From Letharia columbiana (Eukaryota > Ascomycota > Lecanoromycetes > Lecanorales > Parmeliaceae): a DNA stretch of 64,000 bases. Positions 11,870 to 24,672 of the stretch are shown one piece after another. The position numbers and the translations under genes were made by a program. The stretch lies in contig NW_023501097.1 in assembly GCF_014066305.1 (NCBI RefSeq), positions 236,447 through 300,446 of the forward strand. Direction: 5' to 3'. The notes below the pieces were generated by a model. It saw only the letters and a list, made by a program, of their open reading frames with translations. It had not been told where the DNA came from and did not search any database. Position 1 is the first letter of the stretch, and each line of letters opens with the position of its first letter.

Positions 11870-13658
11870 CTCGTATCTAATATTAAATTATTTTTAATAT
11901 TTTCTAAATCGTCTTAATATAGCTCTATTATAATATATATAATAAGAAAATTATATTTCTTTTAATAATAGATATACGTAAAATATTATAGTAGTTAACT
12001 TTTTCTAATATTAATCTATATATAATTATTTATACTATATATATCTTCGATTAACTTAAAAAAGACTTTATTAATCTATTTAAAAAATATATATTATACT
12101 TTATTTACGAATTTATATAAATAATTTTACGATATTATTTTAAAGTAGTTATATTAAAGTTTAATATATTAAAATTATACTTATTTTTATAGATAACTAT
12201 AAAATACTAAATAAAGTTATATTATAAATTAAGTCTTATTAGATTAATTATTATTTTAATATAAAAGAATTTATTAAATATAAACTCTTTAAGTAAGATC
12301 TATATAAAATAATATTTATTATCTTCTATAACGCTATAAAAGCCTTTTATATAATCTTTATTTAGATCTTACTTATCGATTAAAAAAAAGCTTTATACTA
12401 ATATTATATACTAATTATTAAATAATCTAAATATTTTTACTATATCTAAATAATTATAATTTTAAATATTTATTAAATCTAGTTATAATAACTATTATAT
12501 TATATTCTTTATAAATAAATAATCTATTAAATTTAATAGCGTTATAGCGTTTATTATATCTTTAAAAACTCTAAAAGCGATTATTAATAATTATAACTAT
12601 ATAAAAAATAGTATAAATAACTTATACTTTAATTCTCTCGCTAAAATATTTAAATTTATAATTATTATATACTCTTTAATATTATCTATAAGATAAAGAC
12701 TTACATAAATATTCGAAAGCTTAAAAAGCTTCTTAAATTTATTACTACGAGGTTTCCTTCGTTTCTTATTCTTTCTCTTTCTCTTTCCCTTAATTTTAAC
12801 TAATTTAAACTTCGATATATATTATAATACTTCTATTTCTAAGTTACTATACGCTATATCTGAAAGAACTTTCTTTAAAATAATTTTATATTTAAAATTA
12901 TTCTTATTTTTATTAGAGTTATCGAAGTCTCTTATAGCGGGCGTCGTATATATAATTAGCTTCTAATAAGCTTTATATATATTTAGAATTTATTAATATA
13001 GTATAATTAGTTTAATATATCTTTAATTATTAATAACGATATTAAATTAAATAATAAATTTAAATATTTATATAATAATCTAGAGTAGCGTTATTTTGAA
13101 GATTATAACTTTTTTCGTAGTTTATAGAAATAAGAGATAAATCTATTTAATTATTACTTTACTATATAAAATTAATAGTATTAATAAAATAGCTTTATCT
13201 ATCTTCGAAAATAATTATAATTAAATATAGAATGTCGGGCTTTAAATACGCTTTTATCTAGAAGAGAAGTAAAATTTCTAAAATATCTTAAAATAAATAG
13301 TAGATCTACGCTTAATAAAAATCGTAATTATTAAAAATCTTTAAAGAATTTTTTTTAAATCTCTTTACTTTAAATAAAGAGCGTTATAAACTTTAAATTA
13401 AATAAAATTTAAAAATAGCGTTAACTTCGCGATTAAGGGGATATTAAATTATAAATTAATATTCTAAATAAATTTCTTAAATTTAATATTGTCGAGATCT
13501 TTAATAAATTTATATTATTAAGTAATCTTCTAATAATATCTACTATTTCTTATAATATTAAAATTTAAATTTATTCTCTTATCTTTTAAGTAATAATAAA
13601 TATAATAATTTATAATAGCGATATATCTTATAAAGTTATTATTATCTATTTATTAAAA
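11870..13658. other. RIP-saturated sequence of an unrecognised element, left of B
   Basis: About 1.8 kb with almost no CA/TG. It begins abruptly after the conserved 25-base block at 11845-11869, which looks like an element end. A pyrimidine run at about 12748-12793 would encode a Lys/Arg/Glu-rich patch on minus. I could not match any transposase or RT motif. Copy B is inserted at its right end (TSD TATAT), so the sequence resumes at 20795. Confidence 0.45.
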
Positions 13659-13663
13659 TATAT

Positions 13664-13799
13664 TATTGAAATTCAGATTACGTGACTCTTAACGTCTTGG
13701 CAGTTACGTAATATACCTTAGCGTATTTATATTTAGTCGCTCTTTTCTTTATAATAACTTTATAATTAATAATTAAATATCTTATCTTATATTTCTATA
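13664..13799 (+). repeat. 5' LTR of Copia copy B
   Basis: 136 bases, beginning TATTGAAATTCAGATTACG and ending ATATTTCTATA. It is one of the least mutated LTRs, with ACGTGACTCTTAACGTC preserved. It lacks one 13-base unit found in the other LTRs. Confidence 0.9.
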
Positions 13800-13818
13800 G
13801 ATTATAAGTCTAGATTCT
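13800..13818 (+). promoter_or_regulatory. Primer-binding-like site of Copia copy B
   Basis: The bases directly after the LTR, gattataagtctagattct, line up with gattataagctcgagctc after the LTR of copy D. The inferred ancestor is GGTTATAAGCTCGAGC or GGTTATGAGCCCGAGC. Position and conservation across copies suggest the minus-strand primer site. The matching tRNA was not identified. Confidence 0.5.
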
Positions 13819-13899
13819 ATTCGATAACTATTATATTATAATTACTATTTATCTCTATAATTACGATTACTCTTAAGCTTTTAATATCTATCTTATAAG

Positions 13900-16010
13900 A
13901 TTTAAAGCTTATTATATAAAGATAGTAATAGCTATAAAGATATTCTTTTAACCTTCTTAATAGAAATATTTCTCTCTCTTAAAATAATTATAGACTTAAG
14001 CGAGTATAATTCGTTAATAATATAAGAGGCTAAGAGTTACTATCGCCTTTATTCTAAGCGAGTTAAAATATATCGCCTTTAATCGAAATATTAAACTCGC
14101 TAAATATATTAAATATATAATTATATTATTATATAATTAAATTATATTATTAAGATTTTTTAAATTTTATTAGCTTTTATTAGATTAGAATATTTAACTT
14201 TATTAAAAATAAAGTTATTTTATATTAATATTAATTTTAAAATTATATATTAATTATTAAATTAATAATTATTAATTAAAAATAATTAAATATTAATATT
14301 AATAATTTAATTATAATTTAGAGTATTTTAGAGCTAATATTACTATCTCTTAATATACTTATAAACTTATTAAAATTAAAATAATAAGAATATCTTATTA
14401 ATATTAATTTCTAGATCTTTAAAAGCTCTTTAAAAAAGAGAATTAAGATCTTATTATTAAATTCTTTCTTTATAATTACTTATATTCTATTATTATAATT
14501 ATAAAATTAAAATAATTTTTAAAATCTTATAATAATAGCTAGCGATATAAATATTTTAAATTTAAATTCTTAAATAAATAATATAAGAAGAATATTAATT
14601 CCTCTTTAAGAAGAAGATCTATATATTTATAATAATTATACTCTATATAATTTTATTAAAAATTAGCCTTTATTTATAAATTATTTTTATTATTAAATAT
14701 CTTTTATTTTAATTATATTGCTTATATTTATTATAGCTCTATATATAAATATTTTTTATTTTTTATATAAGAACTTAAAGCTTAAAGGCGATAGTTAATT
14801 AATATTAATAAGATTTTTAAAAATTCTAATAATAATTAAAGTATCTATTTTACTTTTATTATTTTATTAAATAATAATTTTATTAATCTTAAATTCGAAG
14901 CTAGCGAAGATATCTTTAATTCTTTAAGCGATATTAAACTATTTAATCTTTATACTAAGAAGTCTATTATATTTATTTTAAAGTTACTTTTAGAATCTTT
15001 CTCTAATTTTATAATTTTATCTAAAATAATAATTAAATTACTATTATTATTATTATTATTATTCTCTTTATTAATATTCTATATATCTTTATTTAGACTA
15101 TTTTCTAATAATAATAAATTTAAATAATTAATTATAATATCTTATAATTAATATTTTTAATTAATCTTAATTTAATAAAGATAATTTTTCTCTAATCTCT
15201 ATTATTATTTTAAAATTTAATATAAGATATATTAGATAAAGATAAAATATTAAAAACTAGTTAATACTTAATAATCTTTTATTTTTTATTAAAATTATAA
15301 AGTTTAAGACTTATATAATTATTTTCTAACGTCTTAAATATAATAATTATTAATTTATTAAGATTAATTATAATAATAAGAATCTTTAGATAATATTAGA
15401 CGCTATCGCTAAATATTATAAATCTAAAAATTTTAAACTTTATATAAAGCTAATTCGTTAATTATTTAATATTACTCTTATTTTTAAAAGAGATATTTAT
15501 TAATATAAAAAGGATTTTTATAAGATTATTATTAAAATCGCTAATCTATATAAATCGCTTACTCTATTAAAACCTTTTCTAATTTAGCTTTTTTTATAAG
15601 ACTTAAAAACTCTTTTAATATCTTCGTAATTATTTATATCTAGATTTATAAGCTATATAATAATAAAATTATTAAATTTAATAAAATTATTTATATTATA
15701 ATAAATAAAGAAATTTATTTATTATTATTTAAAGATAATAATATTATTATATACGCTATTTATAATAATAGCGATAAAAATAAAAATAAATAATTTATTA
15801 AATATTATAAAATTAATAATTTAGAAATTAATCGCGAAATTTATCTTCTATATAAGATTATTAAATATAAATTTAAATATTCTCTTACTAAATATTAAAC
15901 TAAGTTCTTTTATCTAAAATTTAAAAAATTTATATTAAATAAGAAAAAGAAGAAGAAAGCTTAAATTATTATAATTAATTTTAATAATATAAAGAAGAGC
16001 TTTAATATTA
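13900..16010 (+). pseudogene. Copia gag remnant, copy B
   Basis: Occupies the gag position after the primer-binding-like site. The C-terminal end (about 15,830-15,990) reads as a small-residue patch followed by a lysine run (LNKKKKKKA), the layout of a CCHC zinc knuckle followed by K-P-x-L-K-x-K-F and basic residues in Copia gag. The cysteines and histidine are gone (Cys TGC/TGT to Tyr, His CAT to Tyr), as C-to-T at CpA on either strand predicts. The start is not recoverable because ATG codons have become ATA. Confidence 0.6.
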
Positions 16011-16149
16011 AGCGTAAGCGTATTAAAGAGATATTCTTTAATATCTCTACTTTAAAAAAGAATAAATATTTTAATATTAATTATATCTTTCTAAAAGAAT
16101 TAAATTTAACTATATATTATATAAATTTTAATTTTAATAATTTTAATAT

Positions 16150-17330
16150 TCTTAATATAATTAATAATAAGAAAATTATTAATTTAATAGTTATCGATTT
16201 TAATTTAAAATATAATTTAATAACTACTAACTTTATTAATTTATACTCTTATATAATAATAAACTCTAATTACTCTTATTATTTCTTTATTAATTATTTA
16301 ATATTTATTATTTATAAAAAGATTTACTCTTACTTTATTCGCGATATTAAAAGTAATTAAATTTAACTTTTTAATTATAATATTATTAGCTTAAATTATT
16401 TTATTTAAAATAAATATATAAATATTATTTTATTTAATATCTTATATATACTCGATATAAATATTAATCTTTTTTTTATTAATAAACTTTTAAATTCTAA
16501 TATTATAATTATTTTCTATAAGACTAATTACGCTCTAATTAAAAATAATTTAAAACTTATAAATACTTATAATCGAGATTTATTCTTTCTTAATCTTTAA
16601 AATAATTTAAATAATATTTTAGCGATATATAATATTTTTTTAAATCTAATTTATTAACTTTAATATATTTATATAAATTATTTAAATTAATAAAATTTAA
16701 ATAAACTTTTTATAATAGCGATAAATATAAATTTTATTAAAAATATCGCGAATAAGTATATTTATAAATATTATATTATAGAGTATTAAAAAACTATCTT
16801 TTATATTAATCTTAATATATTTAATATATAATTAAATAAATTTATTTATAATAATCTTATAAAGTTTTTATCTTTTATTAATTTTAATAATTATAAATAC
16901 TTTATAATATTTAAAAATAATTTTATCTTTTACTCTAAAGTTTATTATATTTATTATAAAAATAAAATCTTCGCTATATTTTTATAATTTAAGATTTATC
17001 TTAAATTATATAGTTATAAAATCTCTTATATTTATCTTAATAATAAAGATAAATATATATTTAAAGTTTTTCTTAATTATCTCGCTCTATTAAGTATTAA
17101 ATAAAAATCTACTATTTTTAATAATCTCTAGATAAATAATATAATTAAGCGTTTTAGATAAATTCTATTATATAAGATATATTTTATTCTATTAAACTTT
17201 AATTTTAATAAATTCTTTTAATCTAAAATCGTTATTATTATTAATTATTTAACGATATAATTATCTAATATTAAAACTATTATAACTTCTTTTAAGGCCT
17301 TCTATTAATAAAAGTCTATTCTTTCTTACT
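16150..17330 (+). pseudogene. Copia protease and integrase remnant, copy B
   Basis: Protease: near 16,195 a segment VIDFNLKYN stands where Copia has W-I-I-D-S-G, so the aspartate is kept and the Ser-Gly lost. About 250 bases on, LFSINKLLNS followed by an LFFLN end matches the conserved region downstream of the protease site (NLLSV-KL ... LFFLD). Integrase: a degraded pre-integrase zinc segment is near 16,650, then NFNNYKYFTIFKNDF (about 16,880-16,930; ancestral G-Y-K-Y-F-x-x-F-x-D-D-F), then FLNYLA and the region of P-x-x-N-x-V-A-E-R near 17,120. Stops and lost acidic residues make it inactive. Confidence 0.75.
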
Positions 17331-18099
17331 TATATATAATTAATTTTATTATTTATACGATAAAATAAATCTAGAAGAAGCTTATAAATTAAAATAAAAA
17401 GTATATATTATTAAAGTATAAAGGGAAGTATATTTTTTAATTATATAATCTTATTAAAAAGATAATTATTCGCGCTAATAGCGTATACTTTATAAAAAAA
17501 TAATCTCTAATTATAAATTTAAAAAAAGAAATTAAGATTTATAAGCTTTTAAATAAGTAATAATATTTAATAATATTAATATTCGCTATAGAAGAGATAT
17601 TAAATAAATAATATATTATTAATATTTTAAAAGATATTAAATCTAAAAAAGTATTAGAAAACGTTATATCTATAATTAAAATAGTTATTAAATCTTTAAT
17701 AATTTTAAGATCTTTAATATTTATAAGATTAAAATTAAATTTTCTCTAGCTAATTAATAAATTAATACTTTCCATGAAATCTATATAAGAGCTTTTAATA
17801 TAATAAATTTAATTAATTACGTAAAAGCCCTTAGCTTAAATACTCTTAATATAAATTACTTAATTTATTTAATTAAATATTATATTTATATTTATATTAA
17901 TAATTTAATCTACGCTATTTATATAAAATTTTTTTTTTAAATTTAGATTTAATATTTACTATTATTAAAGCTATATAAGTTATCCGCGAAGATTATAAAT
18001 TAAACGCTATTTAAAAGATATTATATAATTATTTAAATCTTATAATTTCGAATCTACGAGATTTATTCTCTAATTCTCTTTCGAAAATCTTTATAATAT

Positions 18100-19750
18100 T
18101 TATCTTACTTATAAATTATATTAATAAATTAAATATTTTTAAATCTATTATTTATAAGTAGATTATATTTAATTAACTATTTTAAATAAATTAAAAACTT
18201 TTTATAAAGAATAAGTATAAATCTCTTATAGATAATAATACTTAATATCTTATTTAGGCGTCTTTTAAAGCTTATATTCTAAAAGATAGATAAATCTATA
18301 TCTTAAAATAAGATCTTAATAAAAAAATTATTTATTATAAGATATATTAAATTATTTAAAAATTCGAATAGTAGAAGAGTTATAATTATTATAATACTTT
18401 TATATTAATAATAAAGTCTATAAATTATAAAGTAATCTTCGCGCTTATAATCGCTTTAAATTAAAATTTAAAGTAAATAAATATTAAAATTATCTTTTTA
18501 TATAATAATATAAAGAAAGAGATTTATATATATTAACTCGATAGCTTTAATAAAAATAATATTAAGATTTATAAGTTAAATAAAATACTTTATAATTTAA
18601 AATAATCTTTTTAAATTTAATATTAATATTTCTCGAAGTATATAAAAAAGCTAGATCTCCTCTCTATTAAATCGAATAATAGCGTATTTATAAATCTTAA
18701 AGAGAGTATTATTATAGCGCTCTATATCGATAATATCTTAATTATTAATTTAAGTAAAATTAAGATTTAGCGAATTAAGAAGAAACTTAATATAAAATTT
18801 TATATATCGAATTTAAAACTATATATCTACTATTTAAATATAATTATTAAAAAAAATCGTTATAGCGATATTCTTTATCTAAAATAAAAAATTTATATTA
18901 CTTAATTCTTAAATTATTTTAATTATTAAAATCTTATTTTAATATTAATATCTCTCGAGACTAGTTATAAATTAACTTTCGTTAAAAAGAATTATATCGC
19001 TTTAAAAAAATTACGAGAAAACTATTAATCCGCGATAAGATCTTTTATATATATTATACTCGATATTTATCTCGATATTATTTATATAATATTATTAATA
19101 AATCGCTATTTAATTAACTCGATTTTAATATATTAGAATATAATTATTTAAATTTTTCGATATTTAAAAGATATAATATACTACGAATTTATATATAAAG
19201 ACTCTTTTTAAAAATTTATTAATTATATTAATTCTAATTAAGTTAATAATATAATTTAAAGATTTATATCTAGCTATCTCTTTAATATAAGAAATAATAT
19301 AATTAATTAATTATCTAAATATTAAATTATTATAATATTATTTATTTATAAAATAAAGTATATTAATTAAATATAAATTATTAAAAAAGTAATTTAATTA
19401 AAAAATCTACTTAATTAACTTCTTCGCCTCGACGATATAAATTCTAAAATTATTATTATTTTTAATAATAATTAAAATATAATTATTCTTATAAAGAACG
19501 CTTAATTCTATACTCGCATTAAATATATTAATATTATCTATTATTTTATATAGAAAAAAATTAATAATAATATTATAAATATACGATATATTTCTACTAA
19601 TAAATAAATAATTAATAGACTTATTAAGATCCTTTATCTAGATAAATTTATTACTTTTTAAAATACTCTTAGAGTAAAAGCTATATTTACTTATCTCTTA
19701 AATAATTACTAATTTTACTACTATTTTAATATAGTCTTATTTTATAAAGA
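18100..19750 (+). pseudogene. Copia reverse transcriptase and RNase H remnant, copy B
   Basis: Starts with KEYKSLIDNNTWYL (about 18,210), the usual W-x-x-A-M-x-x-E-x-x-S-L-x-x-N-x-T-W opening of Copia RT. The catalytic box reads Y-I-D-N (18723-18734), one G-to-A change from Y-I-D-D, preceded by NNSVFINL. Further on, the region at 19,050-19,160 matches RPDISYAV and HWNA-x-RI-x-RYLKGT of the RNase H entry. Multiple stops interrupt every frame. Confidence 0.8.
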
Positions 19751-20404
19751 AGTTATTTTATTATATCTATATTTAGATCTAGAGAAATTATCTACTATTA
19801 TCTACTTTAGAAAAGTTATTTTATTAATTTTTATATTATAATTTGTTAATTTAAGTCGTTTATCGAGTTACTATATTAGATTTAATACTCTATAAACTTA
19901 TTATTTTATATTAAAATAGCTATTTCTTTAACGCTATTATTACTATCGTTATTAAAACTTCTAAAGCTCTTTTAAGAGATTTATATTTATTCGTTATTAA
20001 TATCTTAAATATTATATCTTTAAATTATTATTATTAATTACTATTATTAAGAATTAGTTATTTAAAATAATTTTTATAAAGATCTTATAGTCGATAATAT
20101 ATAGCTAGAAGAATTTCTTCTAATTATTTTAATTATCTTTATAAATATCCTTTAATCTTAAATTAATTAATTTTTAATATATATTAAATAACCTAGAAAT
20201 AAAATTTCTAAAAAACCGCTTTTTAATAAAAAGTGGAATTTAAATCGAATTTTAATAAGGGCCTAATCTGATATAATCGTTTTTAGATTTCGACTTTTTA
20301 CTTTATCTACTCTATTTTAAATATTATAAACTTTAAATCTTATATTTTTTAATTTCGTTTATATAGAGAAGTAAAGATATAAGAAAGAGATATATTTTTA
20401 CGCT

Positions 20405-20545
20405 AGCTATTCGATATTAATTTATCTTAACTACTCGATATTAATTTTACTTCTACTACTTAATATTAATTTACTTTAACTATCTAACTCGAATTTTACT
20501 TTAATTATTTAATATTAATTTTATTTTAATAATTTAATAAAAATC
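20405..20545 (+). repeat. 3' minisatellite of Copia copy B
   Basis: About five to six imperfect ~25-base repeats built on cttaatattaatttacttt, between RNase H and the 3' LTR. Same family feature as in copies A, C, D and E. Confidence 0.75.
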
Positions 20546-20645
20546 GATTAAGTTATTTTATCTTATCTATTTAATTTTAATATTATTAATATTAAACTTC
20601 GTATTTACTAGATTTTATATATAAGAGAATATATATAAAGAGAAG

Positions 20646-20794
20646 TATTAAAATTTAAATTATATAATTTTTAATATCTTAATAATTATATAATATAATT
20701 ATATAATATATCTTAGCGTATTTATATCTAATCGCTCTTTTCTCTATAGTAACTTTATAGTTAATAACTAAGTATCTTATCTTATATTTTCACA
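20646..20794 (+). repeat. 3' LTR of Copia copy B
   Basis: 149 bases, starts TATTAAAATTTAAATTA and ends ATATTTTCACA. The CACA end is the least altered LTR terminus in the window and supports a TG...CA ancestor. It is preceded by a purine run (aaagagaag) that in copy E still reads aaaggggag on the sense strand. Confidence 0.9.
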
Positions 20795-21326
20795 TATATT
20801 TCTAAAAACGATTAAGATAAAAGTTTAAAATATATTTATAACGCTATTAACTTTAAGCTTTATTCTATCTTAGAGGGTCTATCTATATATAAGGTGAAAA
20901 GTAAATAATTTATATAAGGAAGGTTAGTCGAGTATATCTATTCGGAATCTATTCTAAATCTATTAGGCTTCTTAAGTCGCTTTTAAAGTCTATTAATATT
21001 ATATTTTATATAATAACGTCTTTAACTAAATAGTATATTAATACGATATTAAATAGAATATATTATTAAGATATAATTTTAGAAGGTATATTATTAAATA
21101 TTATTATGCTATTCTTATATATATCTCTATTAATATATAATATAGAATAAAGAATATATAGTAAGTTAATCGAGGCTAAGCGAGTAGTAGTCTATAATAA
21201 TAGATTTTATTTTTAAGCTTAAAGTAATTAACTAAAAGAAAAAATAGGGGTTATAGCTAGCTTTATATATCTTTTTTAATCTAAATTATAAGACTATTTT
21301 ATAGAGATAGAGTAGGTGAAATTATA

Positions 21327-21361
21327 GATAACACTCTTAGATTATTATTCTAAGAGTTATC
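21327..21361. repeat. Imperfect hairpin
   Basis: gataacactcttaga is followed after a 6-base spacer by tctaagagttatc, giving a stem with one bulged base. It sits in a patch with slightly more G+C than its neighbours (21200-21360). No terminator or regulatory role can be argued. Confidence 0.4.
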
Positions 21362-24300
21362 TTTAATATAAGAGAGTATTTAATTATATAAATATATTAT
21401 CTATAAAAGAGATATTTCTTATAAAATAGTTTATCTTATTATATTAGATATTTATTAAAGCTTAAAGATAAGACTTAAGTAAGTATAATAGATAAGATTA
21501 ATAGATAAGATTAATAGATATTAGATATAATTCTATAGTTATAATAATAAGATAGAATATATTACTACTATAAAGAATATTCTTATTATTTAAATATATT
21601 ATATCGACTAATATAATATTAAATAAATACTCTTTATAATTTTATAATAGCTAAAATATATCTAATAGTCTTACTCTAAGAATATTTAATAATTATATAT
21701 CTTATTATATTAATTAGTCTATAATAAATATAATTCTATAATATAATATTAGATAATAGAAGAAAATTACTCGATTTATAAGAATACTCTTTAAAAGTAA
21801 CTCTTTCTTCGAATTAATATCTTAATTCTATATATATTATAAGCTTACTTTACTAAGTAAATATTATAAAATTTAATTTATCTAAAAGATATCTAAATAT
21901 ATATTCTAAGAAATATCTATTTTATAAAATAAATATTATATATTATAAATATCGTAATATTATATCTTCGCTAAAAATCTAATATTTTTCTAATTTAGTA
22001 AAATAATAAAATATAATAAAATATAATATTTTTATAGAATTATAATAAGAAAGTAGATAGAGTTATATAGAAGATAAAGAAAATAGAGATTATATACTTT
22101 TTAGATTAAGATAGAGCTTATAATACAAATAAATATATTTATTTAAAAGGTAGAGTCTCTAGAAATAGATAATTAGTATTTTTATTTAATTCGATTAGAT
22201 TAATAAATTTATATTTAATATAGCGCTTCTTCGATTTAATATATATAAAGTCTTTAATATTAATATAATATTTCTTAGACTTCGCTATAATAAAGACTTA
22301 CGCTAAAAGAGAGTTTCGATTATATTTAGAGTTATATAAGATTTATAAATTTATTATTTAATTTATATAAAGCTTAACTCTTATAGCGAAGTTAATTTAT
22401 ATATTTTAAGATATATTAGAAATAAATATATAGCGAAAAAGTAGAGAATAGAATAAAAGAATTTATTTTTAAAGTAGAAATAAAGTATTAACTTCGTATT
22501 AGACTTTATAATATTAATATATTTATTTATAAAGTCGAAGATTTAATTAAATATATTAAGAGAATATTTAAAGATAAAGAATTTAATAAGCGATATATAT
22601 TTAAAGATACTTTTAAAAGTATAATTCTTATTATTCTTAATATAATTTTAAATCTTAATTTATAAGTTATTAATATAAATATTATAGTAAATATAAAGTT
22701 AAGAATTATATCTATATATTCTAAATAATATAAATTTTCTAATTACTTTTATTTTAGTTAATTCTATTATTACTCTTTTTTTATTTTTAGCTCTATTTTA
22801 TAATCTTATCTTCTTATATAATCTTAATAATAAAAGTATAAAGAGTTATTCTAAATTTTACTAGATATATAAATCGATAATAAATTCTAAGTTTATCGAA
22901 AATTATATATATATTAACGAAGATACTACTAGCTCTATCTAATACTTTTTTAAAAAAATCTTTAAAGATATTTATCTTTTTAGATTTAAAGATAAATATT
23001 AGAGATTAAATAGTAAAGCTATTTTTTAATAAAGCGACTTTTATTTTAAATTTATTAAGCTTATTATCTTTTTCTTTATTTAATAATATATTATAACTTT
23101 AAATACTTAGAATTAATCTTTATTAATAACGTAATTAAATTAAGTAGTTTATAATAAAATTTCGAAGCGTATACTTAAAGCTATTATCGTTATTTTTATT
23201 TTTAGAATCTATCTTCTATTAATAAGATAGCGAAGATATATAATAATTCTTTTATAAAATTAAATATCTATTCTTTTAATCTAAAGTCTAAATTCTCTAC
23301 TTCTTTATATTAATCTTAGATATATTCTTTTAACGCCTTTTATTAAAAATTAATTTAAAAAAAATAAGATTTAATTAAAATTAAGATTAGATAAAATTCT
23401 TTCTTATTATATTTTTTATTAATATATTTAAAATTATAGATATATTAAGATAGAGATAATAAAAGATTTTATATATTAAATTTTAAATATATAAATAAAT
23501 AATATAAGCTTTATCTAAAGAATAGAGATAATAAATTAAAAAATTAAAGAGACGAAGAAATTCGAATATTTCTTATTTACTTTTATTTTAATAGATTTAA
23601 ATATAAATATATAATTAGCTTTTTCTTATATCTAATAGTATTAATATCTTTCTATTTATTATAATTATATTATTAATATTATTATTATATAGCGTTTAGA
23701 TTATTCTCTTATTCTAGCGCTATCTAATACTTCTATATAAATTATTAATTATATTTTATTAATTCTTTAATATTCTATTATCTCTTTATTAAAAACGCTA
23801 TCTTTTATTATTTAATATATATTTAAAAAAAATAAGATTTAATATATTTAAAAAGTAGAGAAGTATTTATATTAATAATCTATATATAACTATTATATAT
23901 AAATTTTAAAAACTTATTTTCTAGATAGAATTATAAGAACTTAATTATTCTTATTATCTATTATTCTAGATTTATTATTAAAAGAGATATTAGATATATA
24001 GAATATAATTATAAGAAATTAATAATAAGTAGAATAGCTATAGAAATAATTAGATATTATAAATTTCTATAATTATAAAATAAAATATAAGTATTTTTAG
24101 ATTCTGGAAATTAAAGTATAGAGTTACGCTTTTTCTATTTTCTTTAATATCGTAATAATATTAAATATAGATTAATAGTATTATAATAATATCTATTTAT
24201 AATATATATTTAATATTCTAATTTATAGTCTAGCTACTTATAGGCTTTTCCCAATATTTCTTAAGATATCTTCGAAATCTTCTATCTCGCCCTATTTTTC

Positions 24301-24610
24301 TTAATCTTTTTCGCTATTTTAAGTTTTCTTAATATTTTATATAACTTTTTTAATAATTTTAATATTATTATTTATTCGAGCTTCGCTTCTATAATTATAA
24401 TTCTTTATTTTAAAGATTTATTATTACTATATATATAAATATAAATTTTTAAAGAATATAAACCCGACTTATAATATTAAGTAAGAATCTATAATTTTAA
24501 TTATATTATTCTATCTTAAAATTTAGATTTTATATTATTAAGTAATAACGATTAAATAATCTTAAGTAGAAAAATAAAGGCGAAGGATAGAAATATAATA
24601 GTAATATATT

Positions 24611-24672
24611 TAATAAATTTAATAAGTCTATAAAGTCTAATAAGTTTATAGAGTCTATAAAGTCTATAAAGA
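24611..24672. repeat. Minisatellite, ~9-base unit (tctataaag / tctaataag)
   Basis: Six to seven tandem variants of aagtctataaagtctaataa. It accounts for the only open frame over 60 codons in the saturated region, whose translation shows the matching repeat of Ile-Asp-Leu-Leu/Phe. Confidence 0.7.

Larger units (their letters stand above)
13664..20794 (+). mobile_element. Ty1/Copia LTR retrotransposon, copy B (RIP-degraded, full length)
   Basis: A 7.1-kb element, LTRs 13664-13799 and 20646-20794, flanked on both sides by TATAT (13659-13663 and 20795-20799). This is the copy in which the domain order is clearest: gag with a zinc-knuckle-like segment, protease, integrase, RT, RNase H, minisatellite, polypurine-like tract. 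The order gag-PR-INT-RT-RH identifies Copia. All frames carry many stops. The 5' LTR is 13 bases shorter than the 3' LTR because it has one rather than two copies of an internal 13-base unit. Confidence 0.9.

Noticed and set aside
12735..12795. Pyrimidine-rich run read as a basic nuclear-localisation or AT-hook patch of a MULE-type transposase on minus
   Set aside because: No transposase motif could be found on either side; a low-complexity tract is a sufficient explanation.
21327..21361. Hairpin as a transcription terminator
   Set aside because: No gene ends near it, and this type of terminator is not expected in a fungal nuclear genome.
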